From the NCBI GenBank assembly GCA_947177605.1, contig CAMWUX010000017.1, forward strand, positions 1 through 11,408: 11,408 nucleotides of DNA. The letters run 5' to 3'. Every line of letters starts with the position of its first letter. The stretch's first letter is position 1. Shown here piece after piece: positions 6,185-11,408 of this stretch. The translations under genes were made by a program, and so were the position numbers. The notes below the pieces were generated by a model, which worked only from the letters and a program-made list of their open reading frames with translations, was not told the origin of the DNA and ran no database searches. The DNA is from an uncultured Porphyromonadaceae bacterium. Lineage in GTDB: Bacteria; Bacteroidota; Bacteroidia; Bacteroidales; Muribaculaceae.

Positions 6185-7134
6185 AGCGCCTTAAGCATTC
6201 GCATCAGTACGGTCTGTGCGGAGATCTCACGGTTGGCCGCTTCAGGTATCACGAGGCTGCGGTCGGATTCGATCACGTCGTCGGTCACGATCATATTGCG
6301 GCGCACCGGCAGGCAGTGCATGAAGTAGCCGTCGTCGGTCAGTGCCATCTTCCGCGAGTCGATAGTCCAGCTGCGGTCGGTCGACAATACTTTGCCGTAG
6401 TTGGGATCGGCGTAGGCCGACCAGTTTTTGGCATACACGAAGTCAGCGCCGGCCAGAGCCTTCTCCTGATCATATTCGATAGTGGCGCCTTGAGTAAACG
6501 CCGGATCGAGTTCATAGCCCTGTGGATGGGTGATGGTGAGGTCGTAGCCGGCAGCAACAGCCCATTCGGCGAAGGAGTTGGCCACGGCCTGCGGCAGCGC
6601 TTTGGGGTGAGGCGCCCAGGTGAGCACCACTTTGGGGCGCTCCTTGCGCTTGTATTCCTCTATGGTGATGATGTCGGCGAAGCTCTGCAGTGGGTGGCGT
6701 GTAGCCGCCTCCATGCTTATCACCGGGCGCCCGGAGTATTTGATAAACTGCTCCAGCACACGCTCCTCATAGTCTTCGCGCTTGTCGGTGAGTCCGGCGA
6801 ATGAGCGCACGCCTATGATATCGGCGTAGCAGGCCATCACCGGGATAGCCTCAAGCAGATGCTCGGCCTTGTCGCCGTCCATCACCACCCCACGCTCCGT
6901 CTCAAGTTTCCAGGCACCCTGATTTACGTCGAGCACCATCACGTTCATGCCGAGATTCATCGCCGCCTTCTGCGTGGAGAGGCGGGTGCGGAGCGACGAG
7001 TTGAAGAAAAGCATAAGCAGAGTGCGGTTCTTGCCAAGATCGGTCATGCCGAAACGGTCGCGCTTTATTTCTGCAGCGTCGGCCAGCGCCTGTTTGAGCG
7101 ATCCGATATCGTGTACGTTGGTGAATTTTTTCAT
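6181..7134 (-). CDS. argF': N-succinylornithine carbamoyltransferase (AOTCase/SOTCase family)
   Basis: This 317-residue enzyme transfers the carbamoyl group from carbamoyl phosphate to N-acyl-ornithine. The carbamoyl-phosphate loop is SSLRTR (46-51), followed by the characteristic segments RGVVMDGDKAEH (81-92), HPLQ (147-150) and HCLPVRRN (273-280). The overall sequence follows Bacteroides fragilis SOTCase closely as I recall it, rather than ordinary ornithine carbamoyltransferase. The residue that separates acetyl- from succinyl-specific enzymes (E92 in Xanthomonas AOTCase, P90 in B. fragilis SOTCase) is A90 here. Published substitution of E92 by Ala turned AOTCase into SOTCase, so succinylornithine is the predicted substrate. 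The start at 7134 forms an ATGA overlap with the argD stop, and the end overlaps argB equally. Carbamoyl phosphate must come from a synthase encoded elsewhere. Confidence 0.93.
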   Translation of the reverse strand: MKKFTNVHDIGSLKQALADAAEIKRDRFGMTDLGKNRTLLMLFFNSSLRTRLSTQKAAMNLGMNVMVLDVNQGAWKLETERGVVMDGDKAEHLLEAIPVMACYADIIGVRSFAGLTDKREDYEERVLEQFIKYSGRPVISMEAATRHPLQSFADIITIEEYKRKERPKVVLTWAPHPKALPQAVANSFAEWAVAAGYDLTITHPQGYELDPAFTQGATIEYDQEKALAGADFVYAKNWSAYADPNYGKVLSTDRSWTIDSRKMALTDDGYFMHCLPVRRNMIVTDDVIESDRSLVIPEAANREISAQTVLMRMLKAL

Positions 7135-8261
7135 TTCGAGATGGCTTTTTTGAATTCGGTAAGGAAATGGTCGGCCTCTTCCAGAGAGAGCGAGAGAGCG
7201 GGCAGCAGGCGCACGGTGGCCTGTCCGGCACCGCCGGTGAAGATGTGGTGGTCGAAGAGCAGGCGGCGGCGAAGTTCAGAGCCGGTGAAGCCGTCCACTT
7301 CAAGTCCGATCATCAGACCGCGGCCACGTACGTCCGACACTCCCTCGATCTTCTTCAGTTCCTCGATGAGATGCTGACCTACCTTTTCGGCATTATCGAT
7401 CAGCTTCTCCTCTTCGAGCACGTCAAGCACGGCGAGTGCGGCGGCACACGCCAGATGGTTGCCTCCGAATGTGGTGCCGAGCATGCCCTTGCGGGGGTCG
7501 ATTGCCGGAGATATGAGCACTCCTCCCATCGGGAAACCGTTGGCAATGCCTTTGGCCACTGTGATGATGTCGGGGCGCACACCGGCGTGCTGATGGGCGA
7601 AGAATCGACCCGTGCGGCCGTAGCCCGACTGGATCTCGTCGAGTATCAGCAGCGAGCCGTTGGCATGGCAGGTCTCCTGAAGTTCCTGAAGGAATTTGGC
7701 TGAGGGTTCATGGATGCCCGATACTCCCTGAATGCCTTCGATGATGGCGGCTGCATATTCGCCCGTGGCGAGTTCGGCACGGGCTGCGTCGATATCGTCG
7801 AGCGGCACGAATGTGATGTGGTCGGTGGCATTGAACGGAGCCTGAATGGCCGGGTTATCTGTGGCGGCTACGGCTCCAGAGGTGCGTCCGTGGAAGGCTT
7901 TCCGAAAGGCAAGTATGCGCTTGCGTCCGGTAGCGAACGAAGCGAGCTTCATCGCGTTCTCATTGGCCTCCGCACCGGAGTTGCACAGGAATAGGGAATA
8001 GTCGGGATAGCCCGATAAGTTGCCGAGGCGCTCGGCCAATTGTGTCTGAAGGCTGTTGACCACCGAATTGGAGTAGAATCCGAGGCGGCCGGCCTGCTCG
8101 GCTATGGCCTTCACGTAGCGGGGATGCGCGTGGCCGATGGATATTACGGCGTGGCCGCCGTAGAGGTCGAGGTAGTCGGTGCCGTCGGGGGTGTACACAT
8201 GTGAGCCGCTGCCTTCCACCGGCTCGATGTCATAGAGCGAATATACGTCGAAGAGATTCAT
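7131..8261 (-). CDS. argD: N-acylornithine aminotransferase (class III, PLP)
   Basis: This 376-residue PLP enzyme converts N-acylglutamate semialdehyde and glutamate into N-acylornithine and 2-oxoglutarate. Features are the PLP phosphate segment NSGAEANE (94-101), the FHGRT segment (123-127), the aspartate of LDEIQSGYGRTG (D208, contacting the pyridine nitrogen), and the Schiff-base lysine K237 in VAKGIANGFPMGG. TTFGGNHLAC (263-272) is the family's next conserved block. It is slightly shorter than the E. coli enzyme but otherwise complete. Given the downstream SOTCase, the acyl group is likely succinyl. The start at 8261 lies one base after the argC stop, and its own TGA overlaps the argF' ATG. 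Other class III aminotransferases such as RocD share these motifs, but position in the operon settles the call. Confidence 0.94.
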   Translation of the reverse strand: MNLFDVYSLYDIEPVEGSGSHVYTPDGTDYLDLYGGHAVISIGHAHPRYVKAIAEQAGRLGFYSNSVVNSLQTQLAERLGNLSGYPDYSLFLCNSGAEANENAMKLASFATGRKRILAFRKAFHGRTSGAVAATDNPAIQAPFNATDHITFVPLDDIDAARAELATGEYAAAIIEGIQGVSGIHEPSAKFLQELQETCHANGSLLILDEIQSGYGRTGRFFAHQHAGVRPDIITVAKGIANGFPMGGVLISPAIDPRKGMLGTTFGGNHLACAAALAVLDVLEEEKLIDNAEKVGQHLIEELKKIEGVSDVRGRGLMIGLEVDGFTGSELRRRLLFDHHIFTGGAGQATVRLLPALSLSLEEADHFLTEFKKAISK

Positions 8262-8262
8262 A

Positions 8263-9249
8263 TCAGAATGCTGATGGTTTGAGACCCAGCCCGGTGCGCG
8301 GGTCGAGGCCGAGCATGATGTTGAGATTCTGTACCGCCTGACCCGATGCCCCTTTGAGCAGATTGTCGATGGCGGTGGTGATGAGCAGTTTCGATTCGTG
8401 GCGCTGCAGACCGATCACAGCCTTGTTGGTGTTGACGGCCAGTTTGAGATTGACCGGTTCGTCAGTGACAATGGTGAACGGCTCGTCGCGGTAGAAGTCG
8501 GTGTATAGTTTCATCGCTTCGTCGAGCGAGAGGGGGCAGTCGAGATGTGTCACGCAGAATATGCCGCGTGCGAAGTCACCGCGCATCGGTATGAAGTTGA
8601 TGCGTGCCGAGTGGTCGGGCTGGAGTTTGCGCAGCGTTGCGCCGATTTCCGTGAGGTGCTGATGGGTGAATGGCTTGTAGACCGATACATTGTCGGTGCG
8701 CCAGCTGAAGTGGGTCGTGGCCCCGGGTTTCACTCCCGCGCCGGTAGAGCCGGTCAAGGCAGTGATATTGATTTCACCGGCAGCGGGGAGCAGGCCTGCG
8801 GCCGCGAGCGGGAGCAGGGAGAGCTGTATGGCGGTGGCGAAGCAGCCGGGATTGGCTACTGACACGGCTTCTGCTATACGGGCATGGTTGAGCTCGGGCA
8901 GGCCGTAGACGTAGCCGTCGGATTCATCGCGGAAGTCCTGTGCGAGGTCGATGACGCGCAGCGATGCCGGACGTGCGTTGTCAGCCCAGAATTGACGGCT
9001 GTGACCGTGAGCTGAGCAGAGGAAGAGAACGTCGACGGCGCTGAGGTCGCCCGACTCCGAGAATGTCAGGTCGGTGTCGCCGAGCAGATCCTGATGCACT
9101 GCTGTGACTGGCTGGCCGGCGTGGCTCGACGACTGCACGAATACTATCTCCACGGCAGGGTGGTGTATGAGCAACCGCAGCAGTTCGCCGGCTGTATAGC
9201 CCGCGCCTCCAATGATACCGATCTTAGTCTTCGAGGTCGTTTTTGCCAT
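8263..9249 (-). CDS. argC: N-acyl-gamma-glutamyl-phosphate reductase
   Basis: This 328-residue NADPH-dependent enzyme reduces N-acylglutamyl phosphate to the semialdehyde, the third step of the pathway. The dinucleotide-binding start is GIIGGAGYTAGELLRLL (11-27). The catalytic cysteine is C136 in ANPGCFATA. TGSTGAG (167-173) and the histidine segment HQHLTE (196-201) match the active site of the short, single-domain bacterial type. Homology starts close to residue 9. The chosen ATG at 9249 lies within the end of argG (26-nt overlap), and the stop is one base before the argD ATG; both suggest translational coupling. In this pathway it probably handles a succinylated substrate, as argD and argB would. 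Confidence 0.95.
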   Translation of the reverse strand: MAKTTSKTKIGIIGGAGYTAGELLRLLIHHPAVEIVFVQSSSHAGQPVTAVHQDLLGDTDLTFSESGDLSAVDVLFLCSAHGHSRQFWADNARPASLRVIDLAQDFRDESDGYVYGLPELNHARIAEAVSVANPGCFATAIQLSLLPLAAAGLLPAAGEINITALTGSTGAGVKPGATTHFSWRTDNVSVYKPFTHQHLTEIGATLRKLQPDHSARINFIPMRGDFARGIFCVTHLDCPLSLDEAMKLYTDFYRDEPFTIVTDEPVNLKLAVNTNKAVIGLQRHESKLLITTAIDNLLKGASGQAVQNLNIMLGLDPRTGLGLKPSAF

Positions 9250-10459
9250 TTTTGAGCTGGTTGTGGTGGTAGATGTTCATCTGCATGCCGAGTATCTTGG
9301 TGAAGCCTTTGACGTCGTCGGCAGTCCACGCCTTATTGATTTCGCCATATTCGCCGAGATCGGTCTTTACGAGATCGAAGGGGGTATCGACGCCTACAAG
9401 AGTATAGGAGTATGGGCGCAGATTGATGGTGACGGTGCCGGTGACATTGCGTTGCGAGTGAGCGAGCATCTGTTCGATGTCGCGCATCACCGGTTCGAGA
9501 TATTGTGCCTCGTGTAGAAACATTCCGTACCATGTGCCCACCTGATCCTTCCAGTATTGCTGCCACTTGGTCAGCGTATGCTTTTCGAGCATCTTATGGG
9601 CGGCGATGATGAGTATAGGCGCGGCAGCCTCAAAGCCTACACGGCCCTTGATACCGATGATGGTATCGCCGATATGCATATCGCGGCCGATGCCGTATTG
9701 CGAACCGATGCGCTCCACCTCGCGGATGGCTTCCACCGGGTCATCGAAATCCTTGCCGTTGACACCCGATATCTCTCCGCGGGTGAAGGATATGGTGAGA
9801 GTGGACGGTTCGGTGGCAGTGACCTGCGAGGGATAAGCCTCTTCGGGGAGAGTCTTGTCGGAGCATAGGGTCTCCTTGCCGCCGATCGATGTGCCCCACA
9901 GACCTTTGTTGATGGAGTATTCCATGCGGGTGAAGTCGGCCTCGTAGCCGTGATCCTTGAGATACTGTATCTCATAGTCGCGGGTGAGAGTCATGTCGCG
10001 AGTGGGGGTGATGATTTCGATTTCCGGTGCAAGAATCTGAAATGTGAGGTCGAAGCGCACTTGATCGTTGCCTGCTCCGGTCGATCCGTGAGCTATGGCA
10101 TCGGCACCGATCTTCTTGGCGTATTCGATAGTGGCGATAGCCTGGAATATGCGTTCGGAACTTACCGAGATGGGGTAAGTACCTCCGCGCAACACATTGC
10201 CTGCCACCATATAGCGGATGCTCTTGTTGTAGTAGTCGCGGGTCACGTCGAGTGTAGCGTGGGAGGCAGCGCCGAGTCGGCGGCTGCGGTCGGCTATGGC
10301 TTCGAGTTCCTCATCGGAAAAACCTCCGGTATTGGCTATGGCGGTGTGTACCTCGTAGCCGAGATCTTCCGACAGGTATTTTACTGCGAAGGAGGTATCG
10401 AGGCCGCCGGAGAAGGCAAGCAGCACCTTCTTTTTCTTGTTGGTATTGGTATCTGACAT
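9224..10459 (-). CDS. argG: argininosuccinate synthase
   Basis: This 411-residue ATP-dependent ligase joins citrulline and aspartate into argininosuccinate, the penultimate step. The ATP pyrophosphatase P-loop AFSGGLDTS (15-23) and the second signature HGSTGAGNDQVRFD (124-137) are both intact, and the length is normal. A short lysine-rich stretch (NKKKK, 7-11) precedes the first strand. Its start is 10 nt after the GNAT stop and its end overlaps argC by 26 nt. GNAT, argG, argC and argD in this order is a layout I recall from Bacteroides. No Shine-Dalgarno site is seen before the ATG. There is no sign of truncation or transfer, and base composition matches the neighbouring arg genes. Confidence 0.96.
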   Translation of the reverse strand: MSDTNTNKKKKVLLAFSGGLDTSFAVKYLSEDLGYEVHTAIANTGGFSDEELEAIADRSRRLGAASHATLDVTRDYYNKSIRYMVAGNVLRGGTYPISVSSERIFQAIATIEYAKKIGADAIAHGSTGAGNDQVRFDLTFQILAPEIEIITPTRDMTLTRDYEIQYLKDHGYEADFTRMEYSINKGLWGTSIGGKETLCSDKTLPEEAYPSQVTATEPSTLTISFTRGEISGVNGKDFDDPVEAIREVERIGSQYGIGRDMHIGDTIIGIKGRVGFEAAAPILIIAAHKMLEKHTLTKWQQYWKDQVGTWYGMFLHEAQYLEPVMRDIEQMLAHSQRNVTGTVTINLRPYSYTLVGVDTPFDLVKTDLGEYGEINKAWTADDVKGFTKILGMQMNIYHHNQLKNGKNDLED

Positions 10460-10469
10460 AGTGAGTGAA

Positions 10470-11090
10470 TTATCGTTTGAGATGGAAAATTTTCTTGATG
10501 CCGTTGCGCAGCATCATCATATACGGATTCGAATGCTTATTGGGCGGAAGGGGAGTCTCCGGGTCGTAGAGCATACCGGTGCAGAGACACATACGGCGGT
10601 TGTTGCGCTGCAGAATATCGTAATTGCGGCATCCTTGACATCCCTTCCAGAACTCGTCGTCGTCCGTAAGCTCGGAGAATGTCACCGGCTTGTAGCCCAT
10701 ACGCGAGTTGAGCTTCATCACTGGCAGCGAAGTGGTGATTGAAAACAGTTTGGCAAAAGGGAATCGTAGTCGTGCGAGTTGGAAAGTCTTCTCCTTGATG
10801 GCCGCAGCCAGACCGAGGTGGCGGTATTCTGGATCAACGATCAGACCGGATGTGGCCACGAAGTCACCGTGAGCCCAACTCTCGATGTAACTGAATCCCA
10901 CCAGACGCTCGCCGTGCAGAGCTACCACAGCCTTGCCGCCGGTGATTTTCTGAGCGATATATTCCGGGGAGCGTTTGGCGATGCCGGTACCGCGCTGAAG
11001 AGCCGACTCGTAGATCAGATCCACGATATATTGCGCGTGAGCGGCATGCTCAGGCTCGGCAAATATTACGGAGATATCCTTTATATTCAT
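10470..11090 (-). CDS. GNAT acyltransferase, candidate N-acyl (succinyl/acetyl) glutamate synthase
   Basis: This 206-residue GNAT-fold protein opens the operon. The acyl-CoA-binding motif A lies at about 81-100 (SGLIVDPEYRHLGLAAAIKE); R90-H-L-G-L-A95 stands for the RxxGxG/A pyrophosphate loop. The GNAT domain ends near residue 140. It is followed by a cysteine cluster, C151-x2-C154 and C168-x-C170 (CQGC and CLC), that suggests a metal-binding or structural element not usual in GNAT proteins, and then a basic tail (GIKKIFHLKR). No other glutamate N-acyltransferase (argA or argJ) is in the operon, so this protein is the natural candidate for making N-acylglutamate. That is an inference from position and fold. 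It has no amino-acid-kinase domain, unlike classical ArgA. The ATG at 11090 is preceded by a leader of about 110 nt. It could instead be a modifying acetyltransferase. Confidence 0.82.
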   Translation of the reverse strand: MNIKDISVIFAEPEHAAHAQYIVDLIYESALQRGTGIAKRSPEYIAQKITGGKAVVALHGERLVGFSYIESWAHGDFVATSGLIVDPEYRHLGLAAAIKEKTFQLARLRFPFAKLFSITTSLPVMKLNSRMGYKPVTFSELTDDDEFWKGCQGCRNYDILQRNNRRMCLCTGMLYDPETPLPPNKHSNPYMMMLRNGIKKIFHLKR

Positions 11091-11166
11091 TATTATAATG
11101 AGAAGTTAATTTCTAAATCTAATTAATCGCTTTGTTGCGAGTGGTTTACAATGATTGGTTGTGCGT

Positions 11167-11195
11167 AATGAATATTACCTGTATATAAATTCATT
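11167..11195. promoter_or_regulatory. ARG-box-like dyad, candidate ArgR operator
   Basis: AATGAAT (11167-11173) and ATTCATT (11189-11195) are perfect inverted arms 15 nt apart. The right part, TGTATATAAATTCA (11180-11193), matches the E. coli ARG-box core TGAATwwwwATTCA with one mismatch. The site lies just downstream of the expected transcription start (about 11200), where a bound repressor would block transcription. The box sequence used by Bacteroidales ArgR is not something I can verify here. Confidence 0.5.
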
Positions 11196-11207
11196 CGAAA
11201 AAACATA

Positions 11208-11240
11208 CAAAGGTATAAATTAATCTCTAACCACCGCACA
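11208..11240 (-). promoter_or_regulatory. promoter of the arginine operon
   Basis: Read leftward, TACCTTTG (11215-11208) is an exact Bacteroidetes -7 box. TGTG (11240-11237), 21 nt upstream, is a one-mismatch TTTG. Transcription would start near 11200, giving a leader of about 110 nt before the GNAT ATG at 11090. No terminator-antiterminator pair is obvious in that leader; only weak stems such as TCGC/GCGA near 11128-11141 are present. Confidence 0.6.
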
Positions 11241-11289
11241 CATTCTCCCGAAAAATTGCACAAAGGCCAGTTTTAGCCGTGATTTACCC

Positions 11290-11308
11290 CCGCAAATATC
11301 TAAGGAGG
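11290..11308 (+). repeat. 19-nt repeat, copy 2
   Basis: This is identical to 2289-2307 and in the same orientation. Here it lies about 75 bp upstream of the arginine promoter. The following TGA extends the match to the complement of the 16S rRNA 3' end (AAGGAGGTGA), but no start codon is well placed. Read leftward it contains GATATTTG, one mismatch from a -7 box, so a second weak arginine promoter is an alternative. Confidence 0.6.
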
Positions 11309-11408
11309 TGAGCACTATCAACCAAGGGACTATTATATCACTCTACATGAATATCGGTGTCAGTAGAAAAAATTTCATATCGCAACCAACACATCACCAG
11401 TTACATAC
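11309..11408. other. right-edge sequence with no supported gene
   Basis: About 100 AT-rich bases follow the repeat. An ATG at 11347 opens a rightward frame that is still open at the edge after about 20 codons, but its residues are not recognisable and no promoter precedes it. The leftward frames are closed by stops. I make no gene call here. Confidence 0.4.

Noticed and set aside
9950..10456. Rightward open frame of 168 codons opposite argG
   Set aside because: It is antisense to an intact argG and has no recognisable domain.
11299..11310. AAGGAGGTGA as the complement of a 16S rRNA 3' end fragment
   Set aside because: Only about ten bases match and no further rRNA sequence surrounds them. 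In the other copy of the repeat the match stops at AAGGAGG.
11347..11408. Possible start of a rightward gene running off the right edge
   Set aside because: About 20 codons with no recognisable residues and no promoter do not support a call.

Overview
The window looks like a chromosomal segment from a member of the order Bacteroidales, most plausibly a Muribaculaceae-like gut bacterium. Four signs support this: promoters of the Bacteroidetes type (TTG, about 20 nt, TAnnTTTG), almost no Shine-Dalgarno sites before the genes, a carbamoyltransferase of the N-succinylornithine type known from Bacteroides, and a decayed tape-measure fragment of the kind found in Bacteroidales prophages. The genus is inference. 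I see no rRNA, tRNA, CRISPR array or intact mobile element.

Left part (1-2310). A small zinc-ribbon gene reads leftward (290 to 96). About 450 bp separate it from the next gene; this gap holds two well-formed leftward promoters and a GC-rich, strongly structured stretch. Rightward, a good promoter at 682-712 drives two genes 6 bp apart: a YtfE/RIC-like hemerythrin domain fused to a LuxR-type DNA-binding domain (747-1706), and an O6-methylguanine-DNA methyltransferase (1713-2264). A perfect 10-bp hairpin follows immediately after the second stop codon. The pair suggests a link between di-iron sensing (oxygen, NO or redox) and DNA alkylation repair, which is inference.

Middle (2310-3010). This AT-rich island differs clearly in composition from both sides. 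It carries a small leftward membrane-protein gene and the N-terminal about 103 codons of a phage tape-measure protein, which loses homology at about 2934. It is probably a remnant of a prophage or other insertion lodged beside the end of the arginine operon.

Right part (3011-11215). Eight leftward genes are packed head to tail: GNAT acyltransferase, argG, argC, argD, argF', argB, an argE-like M20 deacylase and argH. Gaps are at most 10 nt and several junctions are ATGA overlaps. Together they can convert glutamate, via N-acyl intermediates, to arginine. The first-step enzyme (the GNAT) is assigned by context. The carbamoyltransferase acts on the acylated ornithine, so the deacylase should act on N-acylcitrulline, and citrulline then passes through argG and argH. 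Residue 90 of ArgF' is Ala rather than Glu, which points to succinylated rather than acetylated intermediates. Carbamoyl-phosphate synthase and argR are not in the window. Upstream lies a promoter with an exact TACCTTTG element and an ARG-box-like dyad just downstream of the expected transcription start, as expected for arginine repression.

A 19-nt sequence occurs exactly twice, once after the methyltransferase hairpin and once upstream of the arginine promoter.
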